Assembly: GCA_024235935.1 (NCBI GenBank)
Contig: JACKLL010000009.1
Location: forward strand, 1-64,000
Length of the DNA: 64,000 bases
Reading direction: 5' to 3'
DNA from: Rhodoferax sp.
GTDB taxonomy: Bacteria > Pseudomonadota > Gammaproteobacteria > Burkholderiales > Burkholderiaceae_C
Below, piece by piece: positions 43,401 to 51,844 of the stretch. The notes below the pieces were generated by a model that made no database searches, was not told the DNA's origin, and saw nothing but the letters and a program-made list of their open reading frames with translations. The position numbers and the translations under genes were made by a program. Position 1 is the stretch's first letter; every line of letters starts with the position of its first letter.

Positions 43401-46382
43401 GAGCAGCGCGCCACGTTCGGTGATGGTCTCGAAGTCGGGCGTCGGCGCGTCGGCCTCGACCTCGGGCGCCGGAGGCGATCCGAAATCGAAGTCGATATCA
43501 CCCAGCCCCGACACCGGTGCTGCGTCGGACTCCTGCGGTGGACCGGACGGCGCTTTTTCGAATGTCTGCGTCGGCTGAAAGTCGGGTTGCTGTGTGTCCG
43601 GTCCCTCCCCATGGCCGGAGGCCAGTTCGGTAGTGTGGAAGTCTGGCAGCACCGAGGCCGGGCCGGCGGCAGACACAGAGTCCTGGAACATCTGGGTCGC
43701 GACGAAATCGGGCGCATCGCGGCTGGCAGGCGCATCGGGCTGCGGCTCCCGCGTGCCGAACGCAGAGTCCGCGGCGTCGAACAGGAGTGCATCGTCCTCG
43801 GTCAGCACCGCGTCGGCCGGCGTTTCCTCTGCCGAGGCATCTTCCATCGGCACCGGAGAGGTCTGCAGGCGCGTCTCCATCGGTGCGGACGCTGTCTGCG
43901 AAAGCATGTCGGCGTCGGAGGCATCCTCGGCGGCAGCGAAGGCCGGCATGTCCTTCCCGCTCGGCACCGGTTCCTGAGCCGGCGGCTGCGTGGGCTCTAC
44001 CGTCGGCGCAGCGGCCGAAGCCTCGGCCGCCGGACTGGCCCCCGGCGGCAGCAGATCGACACGCTGGTTGTCCACGCGCAAGGCATCGGCCGACTTGCGG
44101 AACGGCTGCGCCGACCAGGGCGTGGCGGCGCCTGTGGCGATGTCTTCGACCCAGCGGCTGAATTGCCGCATGGCTTCACCGCACACGGCGCGCAAATCGT
44201 CGCTGGCCGGCTTCTGTTCGGCCAGCCAGGTGTTGACCATTTGCTCCATGGCCCACGCCGCTTCGCCGAACTCGGTGAGCCCGACCATGCGCGAACTGCC
44301 CTTGAGCGTGTGGAAGGCGCGGCGCAAAGTGGTCTGCTCGCCCAGATCGTCAGGGGCAGCATCCAGTGCGGTCACGGCCTGCAAGCCGGTCTGGACCACT
44401 TCCCGTGCTTCGTCCAGGAAGATATCGCGCATCTCGGCGTCTTCGTCGGACAGCACATTGCTCGGCACCGCGGGTTCCGTCTGCGTGGCCACGGGCGTGC
44501 TGGCAGCTGTTACCGGTGCCGGTGCGGCCGCAGGCGCTGGCGCCGGCTCTTCGGCCACCGGGGCGACGGCCTCGGGCAGCTTCTCGCGCCCCATCAGCGG
44601 ACGGAACTCACCCAGGTCCTCGTCGTAGACGAACAACTGCTTGGCCAGTGCCCGCTGATAGCTCAGCATGTCGATCAGGAAGCCCATCGCACCCAGGCTG
44701 TTGCCCAGGCGCTCGAATACTTCGGTGCCGCCTTCCTGGACCTGGTCCACCAGGAATTTCTCGACGCTGTCGCGCATGCGCCGGGCGGCCAGCGAGGCCT
44801 GGTCCAGACCAAGAACCGAAAACACGCCACGCATCTGTGCCAGTTGGCTGGGCACCTCGTGCAGCGGTGCACGTTCCTGCGGATTGCGAAAGAACTGGTC
44901 GAGCGATTTCTCGACCTGCGCCAGCGTGGTCCGCAACTCGTCGACGACGCTGCCCATGGTCTGGCGGTCACTGACGCGGCGGTACAGTTCCTCCATCCAC
45001 GGCTCCAGCGGCTCCGGTTGCTGGCCGCCCAGCACCTGCTCGAGCCGCTGGGCCAACCGCGCACAGCGCGGCGCCATCTGCACATCGGCAGGATCGAGGT
45101 CGTCGTAGGCCGCTTCGAGGTACAAGACGGCCGTGGCGACCTCCATCGCCACCGAGGCGTTCGGCGGCTCGCCGGAGCGGCCCACGACATCCAACGTGCG
45201 CGTCAGCGCGCGGGCCAGGTCGCTGCTTTCGGGATGCAGCTTGACCATGGACTCGGCAACGGCGGCAAACTGGTCGGCCGCCAGCTTGATGCGGCTGGTG
45301 TCACCACCGGCAAGCGTCGCCCAGGTTTCGGTCGCCGCGGCAATGCGCTTGCGCGCCTGCACCAGCAGTGCCGGATCGAAGCGGCCATACAGCGGCGTCG
45401 CGTAATCGATGGCACGCACCTGCGACAGACCATAGGCCTGGCGCACCGCCACCAGGATGGGCGCCGCAGCTTCGTGTTCGGGTACGGCATGGGCGCAGTA
45501 GAACAACAGGTCCTGGGTCAGACGGTCGATGACACCCGCCTCGCCACGGGCCAGCGTGGTGTACTGGGCGATGACCCTGGAGGCCGTACGCTTGACGAAG
45601 ACGTCAGCAGGACAAAGCCCCAGTCGCAGCGCCTCAAAGAAGGCCGCACTGATCTTCCAGAACACCCGCGGCTCGGTAGCCTCGGCTGCCTCGGCCAGCC
45701 CCAGGCTGATCTGCTCCATGGCACGCGCGGACGCCTCATCGCCGGAGCGGACGACCTTGAGCACGGCCTGATCGAGCTTGGCGCGCACGGCAGGGCCATA
45801 GGCCAGCGGTTGCACCGCAATCGGGATCGGGGTGTCGATCCAGCGCCACTCCTGCTCCCAAAGGTCTGCCGGATGCACCCGGTCGCCACCGACCAGGTCG
45901 AGCACGTCACGGTATTGCGGAAACAAAGCCACCGGCGATGCCTTGCGGCCCTTGAGCACACCTTCGAGGTATTCGGTCAGCGCAAAGCTGGCGCGCTCGA
46001 CCTTTATGGCGGCATCGTCGCTGCACAGTTCGGGGCGCTGCACGAACTTCTGCGCCAGCGCCTCCATGCCACGCAGCAACTTGGCGGGAACGCCGAGCCC
46101 GACCATCTCGAGGGCACCCACGGCCTGGTGCAATTGCTGGCGTGCGATCCGCAACTGGCTGGCGTCGAGTTCGGCGAGATCGGAACCGCGTGCGAGTTCG
46201 GCGTCGCGCACAAAGCGCCGCAAGGCCTTGCTCGCACCATCGAGCGACTTGCGCAGTTCATCCAGAACCCAGGCCAAGGGGCCCAGGTCATTGGCCGCGA
46301 CGTCGGTTTCAGCGTCTGGCGTAGTCTGTGTTTGCATCTGCTTGTCGGCTCCTGCGGTTTGCACGGTCCACTGGCTGGCCAT
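40470..46382 (-). CDS. chpA: ChpA/PilL hybrid chemotaxis histidine kinase
   Basis: 1970 residues. It contains three full Hpt domains with phosphorylatable His691 (FHTLKGSSRM), His1064 (LAHSLGGSSATVGF) and His1227 (LHTLKGSARL), plus degenerate Hpt-like parts at His85 and near residue 513. A long acidic/Pro/Ala linker spans about 600-650 and 780-1015, with four PDF-x-x-T repeats. Then comes the CheA core: dimerisation helices (1350-1480), HATPase with N box EHMLRNAIGHGIE (1531-1543), GDDGAG, MPGFSTAESVTALSGRGVGLDVV, a CheW-like domain (about 1655-1800) and a receiver domain with Asp1893 (VVLSDIEMPRMDGF). The kinase of the type IV pilus system, receiving from PilJ/PilI and sending to PilG/PilH. 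Overlaps pilJ by one base. Confidence 0.95.
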   Translation of the reverse strand: MASQWTVQTAGADKQMQTQTTPDAETDVAANDLGPLAWVLDELRKSLDGASKALRRFVRDAELARGSDLAELDASQLRIARQQLHQAVGALEMVGLGVPAKLLRGMEALAQKFVQRPELCSDDAAIKVERASFALTEYLEGVLKGRKASPVALFPQYRDVLDLVGGDRVHPADLWEQEWRWIDTPIPIAVQPLAYGPAVRAKLDQAVLKVVRSGDEASARAMEQISLGLAEAAEATEPRVFWKISAAFFEALRLGLCPADVFVKRTASRVIAQYTTLARGEAGVIDRLTQDLLFYCAHAVPEHEAAAPILVAVRQAYGLSQVRAIDYATPLYGRFDPALLVQARKRIAAATETWATLAGGDTSRIKLAADQFAAVAESMVKLHPESSDLARALTRTLDVVGRSGEPPNASVAMEVATAVLYLEAAYDDLDPADVQMAPRCARLAQRLEQVLGGQQPEPLEPWMEELYRRVSDRQTMGSVVDELRTTLAQVEKSLDQFFRNPQERAPLHEVPSQLAQMRGVFSVLGLDQASLAARRMRDSVEKFLVDQVQEGGTEVFERLGNSLGAMGFLIDMLSYQRALAKQLFVYDEDLGEFRPLMGREKLPEAVAPVAEEPAPAPAAAPAPVTAASTPVATQTEPAVPSNVLSDEDAEMRDIFLDEAREVVQTGLQAVTALDAAPDDLGEQTTLRRAFHTLKGSSRMVGLTEFGEAAWAMEQMVNTWLAEQKPASDDLRAVCGEAMRQFSRWVEDIATGAATPWSAQPFRKSADALRVDNQRVDLLPPGASPAAEASAAAPTVEPTQPPAQEPVPSGKDMPAFAAAEDASDADMLSQTASAPMETRLQTSPVPMEDASAEETPADAVLTEDDALLFDAADSAFGTREPQPDAPASRDAPDFVATQMFQDSVSAAGPASVLPDFHTTELASGHGEGPDTQQPDFQPTQTFEKAPSGPPQESDAAPVSGLGDIDFDFGSPPAPEVEADAPTPDFETITERGALLDESDEGRQPQETEEPEEPVKVIGDLHIGIPLYNVYLNEADEWSRRLLTELSEWALELDKPIADSTVGLAHSLGGSSATVGFVAVADLARLLEQALQHVQLHGQGRAEHAQAFNQAAEDIRRLLHQFAAGFLKEADPAIVAALRAVLATEFDTTTSLPAEAPIDVAAPMPAGAAPLIVGSDEHSDAVDALDADLFPIFEEEAIELFPKLGAALRQWLAQPDRPAARTEALRVLHTLKGSARLAGAMRLGDMTHRMESAIESLGSESVPPGRIEPMLGRFDNLQSLFDGLRDFVHRSAQAPATDPKTGAGPVIVDVATAAPRESDEAAAVSDRRTRERGAGAMVVPRPSTGQSLRVQSQLLDRLVNQAGEVIITRSRLDGRVAQMRTALKDLTGNLDRLREQLREMEVQSESQLQSRMAQAKDQARDFDPLEFDRFTRVQELTRLMAESVSDVATLQRQLQRSMQGAEDDLIAQARQARELQRDLLRTRMIEFESVSERLYGIVRQTAKETGKQVKLDIEGGSMELDRGVLERMVPAFEHMLRNAIGHGIESPQEREAAGKPASGTITIALQQEGNDVSVVFGDDGAGLNLERIREKALAKGLVNAGQTLGDDETANLVFMPGFSTAESVTALSGRGVGLDVVRAEVDALGGRIETTSTWGKGTQFKLVVPLTTAVTQVVMLRLGDMSMGVPSNLVEIVRRVPDAEVVQGYESGQFAHGGEMLPFYWAGALLKVSGASKAPAQKHRVVVIFRSAGRRVAVHVDEVLGNQEVVVKNLGPQLSRMPGLTGMSVLASGAVVLIYNPVALATVYGVSALALQAQARNAGTAGALPADAQGQLPVVTPSPAASLPPLIMVVDDSITVRRVTQRLLLREGYRVVLANDGLQALERLQEELPDVVLSDIEMPRMDGFDLARNIRGDDRMRALPVIMITSRIAEKHREHASELGVDHYLGKPYSEDELLGLIAHYCARELDADAMG

Positions 46383-47863
46383 CAGCTGATCTTGAACCGT
46401 GCCACGGACTGGCGCAATTCTTCCGCCATGCGGGACAACTCGCGCACCTGCCCGGCGGTGGTTCGCGTTCCTTCACTGGTCTGTTCGGTCACAGCGAAAA
46501 TGTTCTGGATGCTGTCGGCCACCGCATTGGCCAGATTGGCCTCGCGCAGTGCCGCGTCGGAAATTTGCTGGATCAGCTCGGACAGGCGGCGCGACACCTG
46601 GTCGATCTCGCCCAGGCGCGCGCCGGCGTTGTCGGACAGCTTGGCTCCTTCGACCACACCCTGGGTGGACCGCTCCATGGCGGCCACGGCATCCTGCGTG
46701 TCGGTCTGGATCGCGCGCACCAGCGCCGTGATCTGGCGCGTGGCGTCCGCCGAACGCTCGGCCAGACGCTGCACCTCCTCGGCCACCACCGAGAAGCCGC
46801 GACCGGCCTCCCCGGCCGATGCCGCCTGGATCGCCGCATTGAGTGCCAGCACGTTGGTCTGCTCGGTAATGTCGGAAATCAGCTCGGTGATCTCGCCGAT
46901 CTCCTGCGAGGACTCGCCCAGGCGCTTGATGCGCTTGGAGGTTTCCTGGATCTGGTCGCGGATCGTGTTCATGCCGCCGATCGCGTTCTGCACCGCCTTG
47001 AGGCCCAAGTCCGCGGCCTCCAGCGACTGGCGCGCCACCGCGGCCGACTCCTGCGCCTGGCTGGACACCGTGTTGATGCGCGCCGCCATCTCCAGCACCG
47101 ACTTGCCGGTGGCCTGGATCTCGTTCATCTGCTCGTTGGAGGCGGCCAGCAGTTCAGTCGATGTAGCATCCACATCGGTGGTGGTCTGCGCCACCCGCGA
47201 CGCCGTGCTCTGCACACTGGTGACCAGGTTGCGCAACTCCTCGACCGTGTAGTTCACGGAGTCGGCAATCGCACCGGTGATGTCCTCGGTCACGGTCGCC
47301 TGCTGCGTCAGATCGCCTTCGGCCACCGTCTGCAACTCGTTCATCAGGCGCAAGATCGCCGCCTGGTTGGCATCGTTGACGCGCCTGGCCTCCTGCTGAA
47401 GTTGTTCCGCGTCGTGCATCTGCGACTCCGCCACCGCCTGCTGCGCAGTCCCGAACACGCGCTGCAGCCGCGACATCGCAACACCGCACAGTACGGCCAG
47501 CACCAGCGCGATCAGCACGGTCAACGCGATCTGCGGCCCGGCCGGGTCCTGCAGCGTCAGTGCATAGACCGCGGCGCCGGCCAGCAACACCAGCGCCAGA
47601 ACCAGTCCGACCTTGAGCACCTGCTGGTGCTGCTCGGGCGCACGCGTGCCCAGCAGCGGAAGCGTCACCTGTCCCGCCGGAGCCGCCGTGTCGCCGTCGT
47701 CGGCTGTGGACCGGGGCGACAGCGTGGCAGGCGCGGACTGCGGCATCACCGAATGGCCGGAGTGCACCGAGTGGCCCGAGTGCCCCGCCTGCGTGACCGT
47801 GTCATCGTGCTTGGAGTCAACCACGGTTTTCGAGAAGAAACGCTTGAGCGGACCTACGGACAT
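46382..47863 (-). CDS. pilJ: PilJ-type methyl-accepting chemotaxis protein without periplasmic domain
   Basis: 493 residues, about 190 shorter than typical PilJ (about 680). The cytoplasmic N-terminal region (1-83) contains a Gly-His-Ser-Val run at 28-39. Two membrane spans (about 84-103 and 111-130) are joined by only about 7 residues, so no periplasmic sensor domain exists. A HAMP-like stretch follows, with MNELQTVAEGDLTQQATVTEDITGAIADSVN as in PilJ. The signalling tip is ITELISDITEQTNVLALNAAIQAASAGEAGRGFSVVAEEVQRLA. It is the receptor of the type IV pilus chemosensory system and lies 9 bases after pilI and against chpA. Confidence 0.9.
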   Translation of the reverse strand: MSVGPLKRFFSKTVVDSKHDDTVTQAGHSGHSVHSGHSVMPQSAPATLSPRSTADDGDTAAPAGQVTLPLLGTRAPEQHQQVLKVGLVLALVLLAGAAVYALTLQDPAGPQIALTVLIALVLAVLCGVAMSRLQRVFGTAQQAVAESQMHDAEQLQQEARRVNDANQAAILRLMNELQTVAEGDLTQQATVTEDITGAIADSVNYTVEELRNLVTSVQSTASRVAQTTTDVDATSTELLAASNEQMNEIQATGKSVLEMAARINTVSSQAQESAAVARQSLEAADLGLKAVQNAIGGMNTIRDQIQETSKRIKRLGESSQEIGEITELISDITEQTNVLALNAAIQAASAGEAGRGFSVVAEEVQRLAERSADATRQITALVRAIQTDTQDAVAAMERSTQGVVEGAKLSDNAGARLGEIDQVSRRLSELIQQISDAALREANLANAVADSIQNIFAVTEQTSEGTRTTAGQVRELSRMAEELRQSVARFKIS

Positions 47864-47872
47864 GTTGGAGCC

Positions 47873-48427
47873 TCAGGAATGTGCCGGAGCGGTGATGCTC
47901 AGGAAACGGGGATGCTGGGACAGCGTCTGGATATTGATCTCCTGCCAGGACTGGCCGCCGGCATCGATGAACCGATTGCCAAAATAGGGCGGCGCGTCCG
48001 CGGCCCGGGGCTGGGCGGCAGAGAAGACCAGGGGATTGCGCAGCCCGGCAAGTTCATCGACCAGCAGCGCGCAATTGACGTCCAGCGCCGCGTTCAGGGT
48101 CACAACCACCTGCGGGGCTGCGGCCCGGCGCTGGCTGGCGACCACTGGACGCTCGCCGGTTTCGGCGGCCACATATTGCGCAATGTTCACGACGCCGTAC
48201 AGCCCCCCGCGCAGATTGACCACCCCCAGGAACCAGGGCTGCGCGTACGGCACAGGCTGCACCGCCGTCATGGGAAAGATCTCGCCCGACTGGGCCAGCG
48301 GGAGCAGGTAGTTCATGCCGGCGCAACGCACTGCCAGCCAGGACACCGAAAGACCCTCGTCGCGCGCCGTACGCAGCCGATGGGCCAGACGCGTCTGCAG
48401 TTCCCGGATTGCTTCGCGATTGGCCAT
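47873..48427 (-). CDS. pilI: PilI, CheW-like coupling protein
   Basis: 184 residues from the ATG at 48427. A CheW domain: YLLPLAQSGEIFPMTAVQPVP, WFLGVVNLRGGLYGVVNIAQYV (the GxxNLRG core) and CALLVDELAGLRN. It bridges the PilJ receptor to the ChpA kinase at the cell pole. Placed 14 bases after pilH and 9 before pilJ. Confidence 0.92.
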   Translation of the reverse strand: MANREAIRELQTRLAHRLRTARDEGLSVSWLAVRCAGMNYLLPLAQSGEIFPMTAVQPVPYAQPWFLGVVNLRGGLYGVVNIAQYVAAETGERPVVASQRRAAAPQVVVTLNAALDVNCALLVDELAGLRNPLVFSAAQPRAADAPPYFGNRFIDAGGQSWQEINIQTLSQHPRFLSITAPAHS

Positions 48428-48441
48428 CTCTTGGCTTGCGC

Positions 48442-48810
48442 TCAGCCCAGCGCCTTGATCTTCGCCAGCAATTCGCTCGGGTTGACCGGCTTGGTGATGT
48501 AGTCGCGTGCGCCCTGGCGCATCCCCCACACCCTATCGGTCTCCAGGCTCTTGCTGGTGCACAGAATGATGGGAATGCCAGCGTATTCGGGCGAGCGGCT
48601 GATGGCCCGGGTGAGCTGGTAGCCATTCTGGCCGGGCATGACGACATCCATCAGGATCAGGTCGGGCTTGGCCTCGGCCAACTGCTTGAACGCCTCGTCC
48701 GCACCTTCGGCCGTGCGCACCGTCATGCTGTTCTTCTGCAGCAGGTTGGTCAGGAACATCAGTTCCGTCTTCGAGTCATCAATGATCAGGACGTTGCGAA
48801 TCGCCATCAT
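48442..48810 (-). CDS. pilH: PilH, response regulator receiver protein
   Basis: 122 residues, a lone receiver domain. Acidic pocket Asp11-Asp12 (VLIIDDSKTE), phosphorylated Asp55 (LILMDVVMPGQNGYQL) and Lys in YITKPVNPSEL. It overlaps the pilG stop by four bases. In Pseudomonas PilH acts as a phosphate sink or retraction regulator opposing PilG. Confidence 0.93.
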   Translation of the reverse strand: MMAIRNVLIIDDSKTELMFLTNLLQKNSMTVRTAEGADEAFKQLAEAKPDLILMDVVMPGQNGYQLTRAISRSPEYAGIPIILCTSKSLETDRVWGMRQGARDYITKPVNPSELLAKIKALG

Positions 48811-49205
48811 GCGTCTCCCGGAACCTGGTTGGCCATCTGCTCGACCGCCTGCAGCAGCTGCTCCTTGGTGAAGGGTTTGGTCAGGTATTCCTGCGCGCCC
48901 ACCATGCGCCCGCGCGCCTTGTCGAACACACCGTCCTTGGACGACAACATGACGACCGGCACCTGCGAGAACCGCGCATTGCGCTTGATGATGGCGCAGG
49001 TCTGATAGCCGTCCAGGCGCGGCATCAGGATGTCGCAGAAGATCAGGTCGGGCTGGTAGTCGTTGACCTTGGACAAGGCATCGAAACCGTCCTCCGCGAG
49101 CAAGACTTCGTGGCCTCCCTGCTTGAGGAAGATTTCGGCACTGCGCCGGATCGTATTGCTGTCATCGATGACCAGGACCTTGAAGGTCGAGCCGTTAGGG
49201 TTCAC
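48807..49205 (-). CDS. pilG: PilG, response regulator receiver protein
   Basis: 132 residues from the GTG at 49205, which has CAGGAG 9 bases upstream; a GTG at 49223 would add six residues. Receiver motifs: KVLVIDDSNTIRRSAEIFL, phospho-acceptor Asp in LIFCDILMPRLDGYQT and Lys in EYLTKPFTKEQLLQ. PilG is the output that promotes pilus extension through PilB/FimV-type partners. It is preceded on the same strand by the rubredoxin gene (76 bases). Confidence 0.93.
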   Translation of the reverse strand: MNPNGSTFKVLVIDDSNTIRRSAEIFLKQGGHEVLLAEDGFDALSKVNDYQPDLIFCDILMPRLDGYQTCAIIKRNARFSQVPVVMLSSKDGVFDKARGRMVGAQEYLTKPFTKEQLLQAVEQMANQVPGDA

Positions 49206-49281
49206 GCGATTGCTCTCCTGCACTGAAATTGTTCAGGGACCGGGTCATCGGTGCCGATCCATGCGCCTGCGATCGCAGGTT

Positions 49282-49455
49282 TCAGACCTGGACCATCTCG
49301 AAGTCTTCTTTGCGCGCGCCGCACTCGGGACAGGTCCAGTTCATCGGGACGTCGGCCCATTTGGTGCCGGGCGCCAAGCCGTCATCGGGTGATCCGGCCT
49401 CCTCGTCATAGATCCAGCCACAAATCAGACACATCCAGGTTTTAGGTTCACTCAC
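49282..49455 (-). CDS. Rubredoxin
   Basis: 57 residues starting from GTG at 49455; the small size and GTG start make it easy to overlook. It has the two iron-binding pairs CLICG (Cys9, Cys12) and CPECG (Cys41, Cys44) and the conserved WIYDEEAGSPDDGLAPGTKW and VPMNWTCP segments. A one-iron electron carrier for an unidentified oxidoreductase. It sits at the head of the pil gene group and is divergent from the thiD-like gene (115 bases), an arrangement common in Burkholderiales. Confidence 0.92.
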   Translation of the reverse strand: MSEPKTWMCLICGWIYDEEAGSPDDGLAPGTKWADVPMNWTCPECGARKEDFEMVQV

Positions 49456-49570
49456 AGCTTAAAGGGCCTTCGAATAGAATGCAAACATTGTATAGAGACG
49501 GTCCTGGCCAAACGCGCCTGGCGTGCCGGAACCCACGATATTCTGCCTTAGCGGCCACCCCGTCCTGAAC

Positions 49571-50503
49571 ATGCCCTCCGCTCTCCCCGAAGACACATCC
49601 GATAACGATGTGCAATCTGCCCAGCCGGCCTGCGTCCTGGTCTTCAACGCCAACGATCCCAGCGGTGCCGGCGGCCTTGCCGGCGACATCAACGCGATCG
49701 CCTCCGTGGGTGCCCATGCGCTGCCCGTCGTCACCGGTGCCTACGCCCGCGACACAGCGGAAATCGTGGACCACCACGCCATGGACGAAGAGGCCGTGGC
49801 CGAGCAGGCCCGCACCATCCTGGAAGACGTCACGGCACAGGTCATCAAGATCGGATTCTGCGGCTCCGCCGAGAACCTGAGCGCGATTGCCGAGATCGCC
49901 GCCGACTACGCCGATGTGCCGGTCATTGCCTACATGCCCGACCTGTCCTGGTGGGACGAAGTGCAGATCGACCTGTACCTGGACGCGTTTCGCGAGCTGG
50001 TTTTGCCGCAGACGACCGTGTTGGCTGGAAACCACAGTACCCTGTGGCGCTGGCTGCTGCCGGACTGGACTTCCGACAAACCGCCGGGTCCCCGCGATAT
50101 TGCGCGCGCCGCCAACGAGATGGGCGTTCCCTACACGCTGGTGACCGGCATCCTGGCCGAGGACCAGCAGATCGAGAATGCGCTCGCGTCGCCGCAAGGC
50201 GTGCTGTACAGCGAGCGCTTTGAACGTTTTGAAGCCACCTTTGCCGGCGCCGGCGACACCTTGTCGGCGGCACTGGCGGCCTTGCTGGCCAGCGGCAGCG
50301 ACCTGGCCGAATCGGTCAAGGAGTCGCTCGGCTACCTCGACCGCTGTCTGGACGCGGGCTTCCGCCCAGGCATGGGCCATATCGTGCCGGATCGGCTGTT
50401 CTGGGCCCAGCCCGATACCGACGCCGACGAGGAAGAGGCCTCCGAGGAGGTGCAAGCCGCCGCCGCCCTATTCGACCTGCCTGCCCATGACACCAAACAC
50501 TGA
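49571..50503 (+). CDS. Hydroxymethylpyrimidine kinase/phosphomethylpyrimidine kinase-like protein
   Basis: 310 residues from the ATG at 49571. A ribokinase-fold ThiD domain: VLVFNANDPSGAGGLAGDINAIASVGAHALPVVTGAY at the start, and the phosphate-binding/catalytic loop FAGAGDTLSAALAALLASG. The motif NDPSGAGG replaces the more usual SDSSGGAG of ThiD. The C terminus is acidic (DTDADEEEASEEVQ). It probably phosphorylates HMP or HMP-P for thiamine, but substrate residues were not checked. It overlaps hemL by 17 bases. Confidence 0.82.
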   Translation: MPSALPEDTSDNDVQSAQPACVLVFNANDPSGAGGLAGDINAIASVGAHALPVVTGAYARDTAEIVDHHAMDEEAVAEQARTILEDVTAQVIKIGFCGSAENLSAIAEIAADYADVPVIAYMPDLSWWDEVQIDLYLDAFRELVLPQTTVLAGNHSTLWRWLLPDWTSDKPPGPRDIARAANEMGVPYTLVTGILAEDQQIENALASPQGVLYSERFERFEATFAGAGDTLSAALAALLASGSDLAESVKESLGYLDRCLDAGFRPGMGHIVPDRLFWAQPDTDADEEEASEEVQAAAALFDLPAHDTKH

Positions 50504-51791
50504 AACCAACGAACAACTGTTCGCACGCGCCCAGCGCGTCATCCCTGGCGGCGTGAATTCGCCGGTACGGGCCTTCAAGGCCGTGGGCGGAACACCGCGT
50601 TTCGTCAAACGTGCCCAGGGCGCATATTTCTGGGACGTCGAAGGGCAGCGCTACATCGACTACATCGGCTCCTGGGGCCCGATGATCCTGGGCCACGGCC
50701 ACCATGGCGTGGTGCAGGCGGTGCAGGCCGCCGTGCTGGAAGGCTTCTCCTACGGCGCCCCCACCGCGCGCGAGGTCGACCTGGCCGAAGCGATTCTTCG
50801 GCTGGTGCCATCGATGGACATGGTGCGCCTGGTCAGTTCGGGCACCGAGGCGGCCATGAGTGCGCTGCGGCTGGCCCGCGGCGTGACCGGACGGCACAAG
50901 CTGATCAAGTTCGAAGGCTGCTACCACGGACATGCCGACGCCCTGCTGGTGAAGGCGGGCTCCGGCCTGGCCACCTTCGGCAACCCGACCAGCGCCGGCG
51001 TGCCGCCCGAGGTGGTGCAGCACACGCTGGTGCTCGAGTACAACAACATCGCGCAGCTCGAAGAAGCATTTGCGCTATACGGCAAGGAACTGGCCTGCGT
51101 GGTCATCGAACCGATTGCCGGAAACATGAACTTTGTCCGCGCCAGTGTGGCATTCATGCAACGTTGCCGCGAGTTGTGCACCGAGCATGGCGCCTTGCTG
51201 GCATTCGACGAGGTCATGACCGGTTGCCGGGTCGCTCTTGGCAGTGCCCAGAGCCTCTACGCCAAGGCCATCCCCGGCTTCGAGCCGGACATGACCATCA
51301 TGGGCAAGGTGATCGGTGGCGGCATGCCGCTGGCGGCCTTCGGCGCCAAGCGCGCCGTGATGGAACACCTGGCACCGATGGGCCCGGTCTACCAGGCCGG
51401 TACGCTGTCGGGCAACCCGGTCGCCACGGCCTGTGGCCTGGCCACGCTGGCCGAGATCAGCAAGCCGGGCTTCTTCGACGGCCTGGCGCGCAAATCGCGC
51501 ACCCTGGTCGACGGCCTGGCGCAGGCGGCCCGCGAGGCAGGCGTTCCGTTCAGCGGTGATTGCGAAGGCGGCATGTTCGGCTTCTTCCTGCTGGAGCAGT
51601 TGCCGCAGAACTACGCGCAGGTGATGAAGTCCGACGGCGCGCGGTTCAACAAGCTGTTCCACGGCATGCTGGAGCGCGGCATCTATTTCGCACCCGCACT
51701 GTACGAGGCCGGGTTCGTGAGTGCCGCCCATTCGGATGCCGACATCGCCGAAACCATCGAGGCTGCGCGCGCAGTCTTCAAGACGCTCTAG
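50487..51791 (+). CDS. hemL: Glutamate-1-semialdehyde 2,1-aminomutase
   Basis: 434 residues from the ATG at 50487. Class III aminotransferase fold: RVIPGGVNSPVRAFKAVGGTP, SSGTEAAMSALRLARG, FEGCYHGHAD, LLAFDEVMTGCRVA and the PLP lysine in MTIMGKVIGGGMPLAAFG. It converts glutamate-1-semialdehyde to 5-aminolevulinate in the C5 haem pathway. Length is normal (about 427-434). It is translationally linked to the thiD-like gene. Confidence 0.96.
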   Translation: MTPNTETNEQLFARAQRVIPGGVNSPVRAFKAVGGTPRFVKRAQGAYFWDVEGQRYIDYIGSWGPMILGHGHHGVVQAVQAAVLEGFSYGAPTAREVDLAEAILRLVPSMDMVRLVSSGTEAAMSALRLARGVTGRHKLIKFEGCYHGHADALLVKAGSGLATFGNPTSAGVPPEVVQHTLVLEYNNIAQLEEAFALYGKELACVVIEPIAGNMNFVRASVAFMQRCRELCTEHGALLAFDEVMTGCRVALGSAQSLYAKAIPGFEPDMTIMGKVIGGGMPLAAFGAKRAVMEHLAPMGPVYQAGTLSGNPVATACGLATLAEISKPGFFDGLARKSRTLVDGLAQAAREAGVPFSGDCEGGMFGFFLLEQLPQNYAQVMKSDGARFNKLFHGMLERGIYFAPALYEAGFVSAAHSDADIAETIEAARAVFKTL

Positions 51792-51844
51792 ACCGGCCCC
51801 GGCGCGCAGCCACGCGCACCCGGCGCCGGGTTCACCGGCCATGT

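Noticed and set aside
40902..47252. A single open frame of more than 2100 codons on the plus strand opposite chpA and pilJ
   Set aside because: High-GC genes with strong third-position bias give long antisense open frames. The minus-strand proteins carry full domain sets, while the plus-strand translation is low-complexity with no known domain.
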